Origin: GWA2-66-18 sp964537395
GTDB lineage: Bacteria; Elusimicrobiota; Elusimicrobia; UBA1565; UBA9628
Reading direction: 5' to 3'
NCBI GenBank assembly: GCA_964537395.1
Contig: CAZIBN010000082.1
Span: forward strand, 1-13,811
Length of the DNA: 13,811 nt
Positions within the stretch are counted from its first letter, which is position 1, and every line of letters starts with the position of its first letter. The notes below the pieces were generated by a model, which saw nothing but the letters and a program-made list of their open reading frames with translations, ran no database searches and was not told the origin of the DNA. Made by a program: the position numbers and the translations under genes. Positions 1 through 7,338 of this stretch are shown here, in pieces.

Positions 1-618
1 CCCCGCCACATCCTCACGGTCGAAGACCCCATCGAGTTCGTCTATCCCCGGCGCCGGGCCCTCATCCGGCAGCGGGAGGTGGGCGCGGACACGAAGTCCT
101 TCGCCGAGGCCCTGCGCCGCGCCTTGCGAGAGGATCCCGACGTCATCCTGATCGGCGAGATGCGCGACCTCGACAGCATCTCCCTGGCCCTCACTGCGGC
201 GGAAACGGGGCACCTGTGCCTGTCCACCCTGCACACGCAGGATTCGGTCCAGTCCATCAACCGCATCATCGATGTCTTCCCCGCCCACCAGCAGGCGCAG
301 ATCCGCGTTCAGCTGGCCGGAACGCTCAAAGGCGTGATCTCGCAGATCCTGCTGCCGCGCCGCGAGGGCGCCGGCCGCATCGCCGCGCGCGAGCTCATGT
401 TCGTCAACTCGGCGGTGAGCAACCTGATCCGCGAAGGCAAGACGCATATGATCACGACGACGATCGAGACGAGCGGCTCGCAGGGGATGTACACCCTCGA
501 CCGCTCCCTCGCCGCGCTCGTCCAGCGCGGCGTCGTTTCATTCGAGGACGCGCTGGCGCGCGCCCAGGACCCCGAAAGGCTGTCAAGCACGTGCAGGAAA
601 GCCGGGGTAGCGGCATGA
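1..618 (+). CDS. pilT: PilT-like twitching motility ATPase, 5' end missing
   Basis: This is the C-terminal part of a hexameric secretion ATPase that powers pilus retraction at the cytoplasmic face of the inner membrane. The reading frame is open from base 1, so the gene begins outside the window and the Walker A motif is not visible. What remains includes the Asp box (TVEDPIEF, about 10 codons in), Walker B (DPDVILIGEMRD), the His box (TGHLCLSTLHT), a PilT-type stretch with VFPAHQQAQIRVQLA and SQILLPR, and SNLIREGK, which matches the AIRNLIRE region typical of PilT. It lacks the tetracysteine zinc module of PilB/GspE, which favours PilT over an assembly ATPase. PilU is a possible alternative. 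The stop overlaps the start of the next ATPase gene (ATGA), indicating translational coupling. Confidence 0.93.
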   Translation, partial: PRHILTVEDPIEFVYPRRRALIRQREVGADTKSFAEALRRALREDPDVILIGEMRDLDSISLALTAAETGHLCLSTLHTQDSVQSINRIIDVFPAHQQAQIRVQLAGTLKGVISQILLPRREGAGRIAARELMFVNSAVSNLIREGKTHMITTTIETSGSQGMYTLDRSLAALVQRGVVSFEDALARAQDPERLSSTCRKAGVAA

Positions 619-2552
619 GCCCCGAAGCGCGCCTCGACCCCGATCGACTGCTGGCCGAGCTCGACGCCCTGATCGGGCCCCTGCCCGATGAGACGCCCGC
701 TCCCGAACCGGAATCACCGCCGCCTCTGCCGCAGGAGAGCCCGCCCCCGCCGCCGGCCGAGCGCACGGAGACGAACGGGGCCGTGGTCCTCCACCCCGAA
801 CGAGCGGGCCGGCGCACGACGCCGCGCGTGCTTCTCGTCGAGGACAACGCGGATTACCGCAAGGTGCTCCATTACCTCCTCGCCTCCAACGGGTACGCGG
901 TGTCGGAGGCGCGGGACGGCAGGGAAGGGCTCAAGGCCGCTCGCGAGGTGCGTCCCGACCTGGCGCTGCTCGATTTCGACATGCCGCACATGAATGGCTA
1001 CGAGCTTCTCGTGGAATTGAGGCGCAACGAAGAAACGCGGAAGCTGCCCGTCGTCTTTCTCACGGGCGCGGCCAACCGGCGCCACCTCAAGGACCTCAGC
1101 CTGGACGTCGCCCGCTTTCTGGACAAGCCGATCTCCAACAGCCAGCTTTTGCAGACCGTCGCCGATCTTTTGGGCGCGCCGCCGGTACCGACGGAAGTCG
1201 AGGCGCCCGAGACAGCCCCGCCCGGCCTCCCCGGCGATCATGACACGGCCCCGGCGCCCCCAGAGGAGGACCAGGCCCCCGAGCCCAGGCTCGAGGACAT
1301 CCCCGACACCAGCGCCGACGACCTCCTCATCGAGGAGCAAAAGAAGGACCGTGACGAGGACACGGCCGGCCTCGACGTGCTGGCCAACGATTCGCCGCTC
1401 GTCAACCGGATCAACAAGATCCTCGTGCAGGCCGTCGAGATGGGGGCCAGCGACGTGCACATCGAGCCTCAGGAGAAATCCATCACCGTCCGCGTGCGCG
1501 TGGACGGCACTTTGCGCCTGCTCTGCCGCCTTCCCATCGCCTTGCACACCCAGGTCGCCGCCCGCATCAAGATCATGTCCAACCTGATCATCACCGAGCG
1601 CCGCCGTCCTCAGGACGGCCAGGTCCGCGCGGTGATCAAGGGGCGCAAGATCGAGTTCCGCGTGAGCACGATCCCGTCGCTGTACGGCGAGAAGGTGGTG
1701 ATGCGCATCCTCGGCGGCGTCAAGCTCAAGGAGCATCTCGAGGAGCTTCAGCTCAGCCCCCGCGACCTCCAGGTCTGCGCCAAGGCCCTGCAAAGCCCTC
1801 ACGGGCTTCTGCTCGTGACCGGTCCGACCGGCAGCGGCAAGAGCACGACCTTGTACACGATGGTGCGCCAGCTCAACCAGCCCGACGTCAACATCATGAC
1901 GGCCGAGGATCCCGTCGAGTACGAGCTCGCCGGGATCACCCAGGTCCCCGTGCGTGCGGCCATCGGCGTCACCTTCGAGGCGGTCCTGCGCTCCTTCCTG
2001 CGCCAGGACCCCGACATCATGCTCGTCGGCGAGATCCGTGACCTGGAGACCGCCGAGATCGCCGTCAAGGCCGCGATCACCGGCCACCTCGTCCTGTCCA
2101 CCTTGCACACCAACAGCGCGCCGGCCTCCGTCATGCGTCTGACCCACATGGGCCTGGCGCCGTATCTCGTCGCCGACAGCCTCAAGCTCGTGGTCGCCCA
2201 GCGTCTTGTACGCCGGATCTGCCCCGAATGCCGCGGACCGGCGCCGGCCAGCGAGGAGTCCGTGAGGATCATCGGTGAGAAGCACCGCGACAGGCTCGCC
2301 AGGGCCTGCGCGGGAAAGGGGTGCGACGCCTGCCACAACAGCGGCTACAAGGGCCGCATGCCGTTGTTCGAGGTGATGGACGTGAGCACACCCGAGCTTC
2401 GGGAGCTCATCCTCTCCAGCGCCAGCCTCGACAAGCTCACCAGGCAGGCGCAGGCCGAGGGCATGCGCACGCTCTCCGACGCGGCGCTCGACGCCGTGGC
2501 CGAGGGCGAGACGACGGTCGAGGAGGCTCGCGACATCATACTGTCCGATTAA
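615..2552 (+). CDS. pilB: PilB/GspE-like assembly ATPase with N-terminal response-regulator receiver domain
   Basis: The 645-residue product is a type IV pilus extension or type II secretion ATPase with an unusual front end. Residues 1-70 are a Pro/Glu-rich leader. Residues 70-187 are a CheY-like receiver with the full active site: D77, phosphoacceptor D120, T150 and K171. A second Pro/Glu linker (about 188-245) leads to the motor domain: Walker A GPTGSGKS (403-410), Asp box AEDPVEY (430-436), Walker B DPDIMLVGEIRD (465-476), His box (489-500) and a zinc tetracysteine (C536, C539, C570, C573). The tetracysteine and motor identify a PilB/GspE-type enzyme. The usual MshEN-type N-terminal domain is not apparent; the receiver stands in its place. 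I chose the ATG at 615 because it overlaps the pilT stop and gives a sensible N-terminus. The same frame is open further upstream, but only inside pilT. Whether it drives a pilus or a type II secretion system cannot be decided here. Confidence 0.93.
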   Translation: MSPEARLDPDRLLAELDALIGPLPDETPAPEPESPPPLPQESPPPPPAERTETNGAVVLHPERAGRRTTPRVLLVEDNADYRKVLHYLLASNGYAVSEARDGREGLKAAREVRPDLALLDFDMPHMNGYELLVELRRNEETRKLPVVFLTGAANRRHLKDLSLDVARFLDKPISNSQLLQTVADLLGAPPVPTEVEAPETAPPGLPGDHDTAPAPPEEDQAPEPRLEDIPDTSADDLLIEEQKKDRDEDTAGLDVLANDSPLVNRINKILVQAVEMGASDVHIEPQEKSITVRVRVDGTLRLLCRLPIALHTQVAARIKIMSNLIITERRRPQDGQVRAVIKGRKIEFRVSTIPSLYGEKVVMRILGGVKLKEHLEELQLSPRDLQVCAKALQSPHGLLLVTGPTGSGKSTTLYTMVRQLNQPDVNIMTAEDPVEYELAGITQVPVRAAIGVTFEAVLRSFLRQDPDIMLVGEIRDLETAEIAVKAAITGHLVLSTLHTNSAPASVMRLTHMGLAPYLVADSLKLVVAQRLVRRICPECRGPAPASEESVRIIGEKHRDRLARACAGKGCDACHNSGYKGRMPLFEVMDVSTPELRELILSSASLDKLTRQAQAEGMRTLSDAALDAVAEGETTVEEARDIILSD

Positions 2553-2556
2553 GGCC

Positions 2557-3339
2557 ATGACGATCGACACCCAAATGACGGCGACGCCCGAGACGGCCAC
2601 CGAGAGCCCCGATCCGCTGCGCGAGCTCATCCGGCGCGGCCGCGAGCAGCGCATGACCTTCGACATCCCGGGGTACGAGGAGGCCGTGCCGCTGCTGCGC
2701 GAGGCCATCGAGAGCTGCCCGACCTCGGCCGAAGCCTACGCGGAGCTCTCCCTGACCTACTCCGCCTGGGGCCTGCGGCGGGAGCTCTCGTGCATGGGCC
2801 TGCGCCACGAACTGCGCGTCATCGAGTTCCAGAGCCTCTACGACCTGGCCTACGACTATGCCGAGCTGGCCCTGCGCCTGGCCCCCGAGCTCGCGACCGC
2901 CCGCCTGGCCATGGCCGCGGCCCTGCGCCGCGGCGTCAAAAGCGACCCGGTGCGCCGCGCGCGCGAGGCCCTGCTCGCCGTCGAGCTCGACGGCGAGGAT
3001 CTGGAATGCCTGACCGAGCGCTGGAGGGTCCAGGGCTACGATCCCGACGACCAGGCGGTGCGTCGAGCGGTGGAGGCGAAGCCGCCGCTGCTGCCGGCCC
3101 AGCTCGACCTGGCCGAGTCTCTGTCGGAGCGCGGTCGCTATCCGGAGGCCCTGACCGAGCTCGAGTACGCGCTTCGCCTGCACCCGTCGAACACCCAGGT
3201 CTACTATGAGATCGCCATGCTCCTCGACCGTAAAGGGCTTAGAGCCAAGGCCCTCGAGCTGCTGGGACACGCGCGCAAGCTGAGGCCGGCGGATCCGCTG
3301 GTCCGGCAAGGCTTCGCGCTGCTGGGGGAGGCCCTATGA
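2557..3339 (+). CDS. TPR-repeat protein of the pilus/secretion operon
   Basis: This 260-residue protein is predicted to be soluble, with no signal peptide or membrane segment. It has tetratricopeptide-like helical repeats. The clearest are around residues 40-70 (a YEEAVPLLREAI and CPTSAEAYAELS pattern) and 190-255 (RYPEALTELEYALRLHPSN, then a further unit ending LELLGHARKLRPADP). The middle is also helical and Leu/Ala-rich (AELALRLAPELATARLAMA). TPR proteins usually act as adaptors. Its position between the receiver-bearing ATPase and the histidine kinase suggests it could scaffold those partners, but that is inference. It starts 4 bases after the ATPase stop with only a weak AAGG upstream, so it probably depends on translational coupling. 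An in-frame ATG at 2575 is an alternative start. Confidence 0.8.
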   Translation: MTIDTQMTATPETATESPDPLRELIRRGREQRMTFDIPGYEEAVPLLREAIESCPTSAEAYAELSLTYSAWGLRRELSCMGLRHELRVIEFQSLYDLAYDYAELALRLAPELATARLAMAAALRRGVKSDPVRRAREALLAVELDGEDLECLTERWRVQGYDPDDQAVRRAVEAKPPLLPAQLDLAESLSERGRYPEALTELEYALRLHPSNTQVYYEIAMLLDRKGLRAKALELLGHARKLRPADPLVRQGFALLGEAL

Positions 3340-5213
3340 ACGAGCAAACGACGCCCATGCCCGCGCGCGTCATGGACCTGTGCCGCGGATTCCTCAAATC
3401 CTTCGGCCAGACCGTGAAGCTCGTGTCGTTGTACAGCGTGGGGCACCCCGTGCCCGCCTCATCCCAGCAGGAATCCTGGCATCTGCTCCACGAGATCTTC
3501 TCGGAAAGCGGCTGGGCCGAGGTCAATTTCTCCCTCGTCGCGGGACGCTGGCTCGTCAACGGCCAGCTCGCGGCCGATTCGGCGCAGGCCTACGAGCTGC
3601 TCGCCCTCGCCTTCCGCGCTCACGCCCTGCACAGCGTGACCTTCCGCCCGGAATGCCGGCTCTACGAGCTGTCGGCATTATGCGAGCTGGCCTCGACGCC
3701 GGCCAACCGCGCCTACCAGACCAACGCCGACGACTTCCTGAAGGAGCGCGGCGTGCGCCACATCTCGGCCAACGTCGAGGAGTTCATGAAGGCCCGGCGC
3801 GTGAGCCTGCCCGCCTCGCCGCTCGTGCAGAAGCCCCGCGCGACCGTGCAGGCGCCGCGCCCCGTTCCGGCGCCGTCGCTGGCGGCGCCGTCGCAGGAGC
3901 CGTCGCCGAAGGAGCCGCCGTCGAAGTCGCCTCCACCCCCGGCGCCCGTACGTGAGGAGCCGGCCAAGCCCGTGCTCGGCTTCGGCTCCTTCATCAAGAC
4001 CTTGGTGGACAAGGCCATCGCCGACCCGAAGGAGCGCGCGCAGATCTACGCCGAGGCGCTGAAGCACGTCGAGCAGGCTCTGGCGCGCCACAGCTCCGAG
4101 GCCTCGCACAAGCTTCTTCTCGAGAAGCAGCACGTCGTCAATGAACGGGTGCGCGCTGAGAGCGTGATGACCACCGTCGCCCAGGGCAAGGTCATCGTCG
4201 ACCAGGAAGGGCGCATCCTCATGATGGACCCGGCCGCCGAGGAGATCGTGGGCTATCCCTTCTCGGCCGTGGCCGGCAAGAAGATCCTCGAGGGGCTCGA
4301 CGGCCTCGAGAGCAGCGACAAGTTCGTCGTGCTGGCCAAGGAGCTCGTCATCCCGGAGAACCGCCCGGTCTCCGAGGAGATGCTCCATGCCGGCGCCAAC
4401 GAGGCCATGACCGCCTTCCGGCAATCCGTGGCCGTGGTCCACGACGAGCAGGGCCGCGTCGTGGGCACCTACGCCGTGCTCCCCCACGCCGCCAAGTTCC
4501 GCGAGACGCAGAAGATGCAGGAGGAGTTCATGGCCAACATCACCCATGACCTCAAGGCGCCTCTGACCTCGATCTGCTCGGCGCTCGAGGTGCTCAACGA
4601 CAAGCTGCGGCCGAAGCTGCACGGAGAGGAGGCGGACTTCCTCGACATCTGCGTGCGCAACAGCGGCACCTTGCGTCAGATGATCGACGAGCTGCTCGAC
4701 TTCTCCAAGGTCAGCTCCGGGCGCATGACGGTGCACCCGGAGAAGACGCCGCTCGAGCCGCTGCTGCGGGAGTGCGCGCAGGTGCTCCTTCCCTGGGCGC
4801 GGTCCAAGAAGATCGCCCTGGAGGTCGAGCCCTCCCCGGACCATAAGGCCCTGCCGCCGGTGCTCGCCGACCGGCGCCGCATGCTGCAGGTGCTCAACAA
4901 CCTGGTCTCCAACGCCATCAAGTTCACGCCCGAGAACGGGAGCATCTCCCTCTCGGCGGCGCCCGGAGGCGACGAGCGTCCCGGGACGGTCGTCGTCAAG
5001 ATCCGCGACACCGGCTGCGGCATCTCGCGGGAGGACCAGAGCCGCCTCTTCGAGCGCTTCTCGCAAGGGCAGGCCGAGCGGCGCGAGGGCGTCGGGCTGG
5101 GCCTGGCGATCGCGCGCGAGCTCATACTGCAGCACCGCGGCGAGCTCTGGGTCGACAGCGAGCTCGGCCACGGCTCGACCTTCTCATTCACCTTACCTCA
5201 GGGGGCTCCGTGA
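3336..5213 (+). CDS. Cytoplasmic PAS-containing sensor histidine kinase
   Basis: The 625-residue kinase has no transmembrane segment or signal peptide, so it should sense a cytoplasmic signal or a protein partner. Residues about 10-150 form an N-terminal domain with YSVGHP near 33-38, a GRWLVNG stretch near 70 and a SVTFRPE...LYELSALCELA segment near 100-120. A Pro-rich linker covers about 160-210. A PAS-like domain lies around 275-385, the HisKA dimerisation/phosphorylation helix carries H404 in NITHDLKAPL, and the HATPase has the N box (NNLVSNAIKF, N526), G1 (DTGCGIS, 558-564), F box (LFERF) and G2 (GVGLGLAIA, 585-593). The catalytic set is complete. The ATG overlaps the TPR stop and has a strong GGAGG 4 bases upstream. 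No stand-alone response regulator is encoded nearby, and the receiver on the upstream ATPase is the obvious candidate target. Confidence 0.92.
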   Translation: MNEQTTPMPARVMDLCRGFLKSFGQTVKLVSLYSVGHPVPASSQQESWHLLHEIFSESGWAEVNFSLVAGRWLVNGQLAADSAQAYELLALAFRAHALHSVTFRPECRLYELSALCELASTPANRAYQTNADDFLKERGVRHISANVEEFMKARRVSLPASPLVQKPRATVQAPRPVPAPSLAAPSQEPSPKEPPSKSPPPPAPVREEPAKPVLGFGSFIKTLVDKAIADPKERAQIYAEALKHVEQALARHSSEASHKLLLEKQHVVNERVRAESVMTTVAQGKVIVDQEGRILMMDPAAEEIVGYPFSAVAGKKILEGLDGLESSDKFVVLAKELVIPENRPVSEEMLHAGANEAMTAFRQSVAVVHDEQGRVVGTYAVLPHAAKFRETQKMQEEFMANITHDLKAPLTSICSALEVLNDKLRPKLHGEEADFLDICVRNSGTLRQMIDELLDFSKVSSGRMTVHPEKTPLEPLLRECAQVLLPWARSKKIALEVEPSPDHKALPPVLADRRRMLQVLNNLVSNAIKFTPENGSISLSAAPGGDERPGTVVVKIRDTGCGISREDQSRLFERFSQGQAERREGVGLGLAIARELILQHRGELWVDSELGHGSTFSFTLPQGAP

Positions 5214-6403
5214 CGATCAAAACCGACAACACACGTTCCGCCGCGCTCATCAACATCGCCGACCGCAACACCTTCGTGTGGTGGGCTCTCCTGCTGGCCT
5301 CGGCGTGGCTCGCCGCCAAGGTCACCCCCTGGGGCGGCCTGTTCTGGCTGGCCGCCCTTCTCCTCGACGACGCCGCATTCTGGCTCTTCGGCAAGTCGGT
5401 GCTGTTCGATTCGCAGCTGCGGGTGCGCCGGAACTACCAATGGATGCACAACCTGTACGACGCCACCACCGGCGGCGGCCGCGACCTCGGCTTCAACCTG
5501 GTGGTGGACGGCGAATTGTCCCAGCGCGCGAAGTACGAGCACATGGCGCGTCAGCTCGGGCTGAAGAAGGGCATGTCGATCTGCGACGTGGGCTGCGGCT
5601 ACGGGGATTGGCTCAAGTACTGCCGGGACGTGATCGGCTGCGAGGCCGTGGGCATCAACATGACGCCCGAGCAGGCCGCATTCGCACGCCGGGAATACGG
5701 GCTCGAGGTGCACGTGACCAACTGGAAGAACATCCTCACGAACCCGCTGCTGCAGAAGATCCTCTACGGACGCTTCGACGCCGTCACCTTCATGGACACC
5801 GTCGAGCATTATGTCAGCATGGAGGACCGCAACGACCTCGCCAAGCAGCGGCGGATCTATTCCGACATGTGCCTCATGGCCGCCCGCCTCCTCGACGAGA
5901 AGTCTCCGAGCCGGCGCGTGTTCCTCTCATGCCTGCATCAGACGCGCAAGCCGCGCACCTGGAGGTTCTATTGGCACGCCTACCTCATGGATAAGATGTA
6001 CTCGGGCTATTATCCCTTCGTGGATGAAGGCCCGCTCGCGGAGTGCCGGCCCTGGTTCAGCACCGTCAGCGTGGAGGACAGGACCGAGGATTACCGGCTC
6101 ACGGGAGTGCGGGACCCGAGGCACTTCCAGGCCGTCGCCGTCCGGCCCACGGCGCGCAAGGCGGCCTACACGGCGCTCATGCTCCTGCTCGACCCCTTCG
6201 TCATCCACCGCTTGCTGTATTACATCAACGATTCGTGGATGTTCTTCTACGGCGACGAGCCCTACCGCCGGAGCTACGACGCCTCCTACCGCAAGCGCGT
6301 GAGCTTCGTGCTACTTTACTGGATCACGCTGGAGCTGAAGCCGGTGCTCGCACTCGATCTCCAGAGGGCGGGCCTCGGCATAAGCCGGGCTGTCCGCGTG
6401 TGA
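5210..6403 (+). CDS. Membrane-anchored SAM-dependent methyltransferase, cyclopropane-synthase-like
   Basis: The 397-residue protein begins with one or two hydrophobic segments (about residues 22-36 and 43-60), followed by a class I methyltransferase fold. The SAM-binding glycine motif is DVGCGYG at 126-132. The following GINMTPEQAAFARREYG segment resembles the region after motif I in cyclopropane-fatty-acid/mycolic-acid synthases (GIxxSxxQ). FMDTVEHYVSMEDRN (194-208) resembles that family's EHV region. The substrate may therefore be a lipid, but this is not shown. The start is GTG, overlapping the kinase stop as GTGA, with CAGGGGG about 5 bases upstream. No other plausible start precedes the methyltransferase domain, and an internal start would lose the membrane anchor. 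Its 3' end is overlapped by a probable minus-strand gene. Its role in a pilus operon is unexplained. Confidence 0.82.
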   Translation: MTIKTDNTRSAALINIADRNTFVWWALLLASAWLAAKVTPWGGLFWLAALLLDDAAFWLFGKSVLFDSQLRVRRNYQWMHNLYDATTGGGRDLGFNLVVDGELSQRAKYEHMARQLGLKKGMSICDVGCGYGDWLKYCRDVIGCEAVGINMTPEQAAFARREYGLEVHVTNWKNILTNPLLQKILYGRFDAVTFMDTVEHYVSMEDRNDLAKQRRIYSDMCLMAARLLDEKSPSRRVFLSCLHQTRKPRTWRFYWHAYLMDKMYSGYYPFVDEGPLAECRPWFSTVSVEDRTEDYRLTGVRDPRHFQAVAVRPTARKAAYTALMLLLDPFVIHRLLYYINDSWMFFYGDEPYRRSYDASYRKRVSFVLLYWITLELKPVLALDLQRAGLGISRAVRV

Positions 6404-6556
6404 GCAGGCGCACCGACGGCCGCCGTTGGCGACGACCATGCGACGCACCCGGCCGTCCGCCATCCACAGGAAGCGCGTGGCCCTGCGCTCCATCGGCTGG
6501 AGCCGCCCCAAGGCCAAGGCCAAACGCATCGCCGCGTCACGCTGATGCCGAGACAT
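6311..6556 (-). CDS. Small Arg-rich hypothetical protein, convergent with the methyltransferase gene
   Basis: I do not recognise this 81-residue product. The case for it being a gene is its start: on the minus strand, the ATG at 6556 is preceded by GGGAGGGG with 3-5 bases of spacing, one of the strongest ribosome-binding sites in the window. Its third codon positions are mostly G or C, like the neighbouring genes. The protein starts MSRHQRDAAM, is basic and helix-prone in its first 35 residues, and has a CAC pair in the middle. There is no signal peptide or membrane segment. The last 93 bases overlap the 3' end of the methyltransferase gene in antisense orientation, so part of the openness could be a shadow. 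However, most of the frame lies outside that gene, in what would otherwise be an unusually long gap for this window. Confidence 0.5.
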   Translation of the reverse strand: MSRHQRDAAMRLALALGRLQPMERRATRFLWMADGRVRRMVVANGGRRCACSHADSPAYAEARPLEIECEHRLQLQRDPVK

Positions 6557-6643
6557 ATTCCCCTCCCGTTGCATGGCTCCGGTGCAACGCTTCGGCTCGC
6601 GGCCCGTCCAAGCCGAGCGCTTAAGAGGAGACGAGCCTGGGCC

Positions 6644-6672
6644 TTGACGCTGTTACTATACTGATGTATAAT
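6644..6672 (+). promoter_or_regulatory. Sigma-70 promoter of the TetR/exporter operon
   Basis: A TTGACG -35 (6644-6649) and a perfect TATAAT -10 (6667-6672) are separated by 17 bases, the optimal spacing. A start site near 6679-6680 would give a leader of about 20 bases carrying AGGAGG (6690-6695) in front of the ATG at 6700. It is an AT-rich island in GC-rich surroundings. Confidence 0.88.
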
Positions 6673-6688
6673 TATACGACAGTATAGT
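6655..6688 (+). promoter_or_regulatory. 34-bp nested palindrome, probable TetR-family operator
   Basis: Outer arms ACTATACTG (6655-6663) and CAGTATAGT (6680-6688) are perfect inverted repeats. The 12-bp core GTATAATTATAC (6666-6677) is itself a perfect palindrome on the same centre (6671.5). Only two base pairs of the 34 bp break the symmetry. It can also be read as two copies of TATAC-N4-GTATA (6657-6670 and 6673-6686) with centres 16 bp apart, which would fit two repressor dimers. It covers the -10, the predicted start site and part of the spacer, so binding should block transcription. Confidence 0.85.
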
Positions 6689-6699
6689 TAGGAGGCCAC

Positions 6700-7338
6700 A
6701 TGCCCAGGCCGTCACGCAGCACCGACAAGCTCCTCATCCAGGCCGGCCGCAAACTCCTCCCCGAGACCGGCGTCTCGGGCTTGACGTTGCGCCGGGTCGC
6801 GCACGCGGCCAAGGTCAATCTCGGCATGTTCCATTATCACTTCGGAAGCAAGCGCGAGTTCGCGCGCCGGGTCCTGCAGGAGATCTACGAGGATTTCTTC
6901 AAGGATTTCAGCACCGAAACCGGCGGCTCGGCCGCGGCCAGGGAGCGCCTGCGACGGTCCCTCAACGCCTTGGCTCGCTTCGCCCGGGACAACCGCAAGC
7001 TCATCCTGGCCATCGTCAGGGACGTGATGGAAGGAGACGCGGAGGCCACGGAATTCGCCAAGGCCAGCATACCACGCCACATGGAGATCATCGCCGGACT
7101 GGTCCGGGAGTGCCAGCGGCGGGGCGATCTCGACAGGATGCCCCTCCCCCTGGCCATGTCGTTCCTGTTGGGCGGCGCGGCCATGCCCAACGTGGCCATG
7201 GGTGTCATAGAGCGGTCCGGAGCCAGGAAGCCCTTCGGTCTGGCTCCGGACAAGCTCTTTCCCCACTTCAGCTCGGACAAGTCCATCGCGGTCCGGGTCG
7301 ATCTCGCCCTCGCCGCCCTCAGCAGGAGCAAAACATGA
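6700..7338 (+). CDS. TetR/AcrR-family transcriptional repressor
   Basis: The 212-residue protein has the TetR N-terminal DNA-binding fold. Helix 1 spans about residues 8-22, and the helix-turn-helix is in LTLRRVAHAAKVNLGMFHYHFGS (split here only by position: about 28-50), with the family's typical Y-HF-K pattern at the end. The remaining helical C-terminal domain would hold the ligand pocket and dimer interface; its ligand cannot be inferred. The start has AGGAGG 4 bases upstream. The gene is first in the exporter operon, and a large palindrome sits over its own promoter, so autorepression with relief by an exported or toxic compound is the expected behaviour. Its last codons overlap the TolC-like gene start (ATGA). 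Confidence 0.93.
   Translation: MPRPSRSTDKLLIQAGRKLLPETGVSGLTLRRVAHAAKVNLGMFHYHFGSKREFARRVLQEIYEDFFKDFSTETGGSAAARERLRRSLNALARFARDNRKLILAIVRDVMEGDAEATEFAKASIPRHMEIIAGLVRECQRRGDLDRMPLPLAMSFLLGGAAMPNVAMGVIERSGARKPFGLAPDKLFPHFSSDKSIAVRVDLALAALSRSKT

Noticed and set aside
216..614. Upstream extension of the receiver-ATPase reading frame.
   Set aside because: It lies entirely within pilT in another frame. The ATG at 615 overlapping the pilT stop is a better start, and the extension is Arg/Pro-rich with no domain.
714..2708. 664-codon open frame on the minus strand.
   Set aside because: It lies antisense to the receiver-ATPase gene, has low-complexity Gly/Asp/Arg/Leu/Val composition and no recognisable domain. 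Such long antisense frames are expected from high third-position GC.
3678..5171. 497-codon minus-strand frame opposite the histidine kinase.
   Set aside because: Shadow of the kinase codons: repetitive Leu/Arg/Glu/Val/Asp composition, no ribosome-binding site and no domain.
5278..5994. 238-codon plus-strand frame within the methyltransferase gene.
   Set aside because: Arg/Ala/Gly-rich shadow in the wrong frame, while the overlapping frame has clear methyltransferase motifs.
7110..7334. Upstream extension of the TolC-like reading frame.
   Set aside because: It overlaps tetR coding sequence. Only the ATG at 7335 gives a signal peptide and a normal ATGA coupling.
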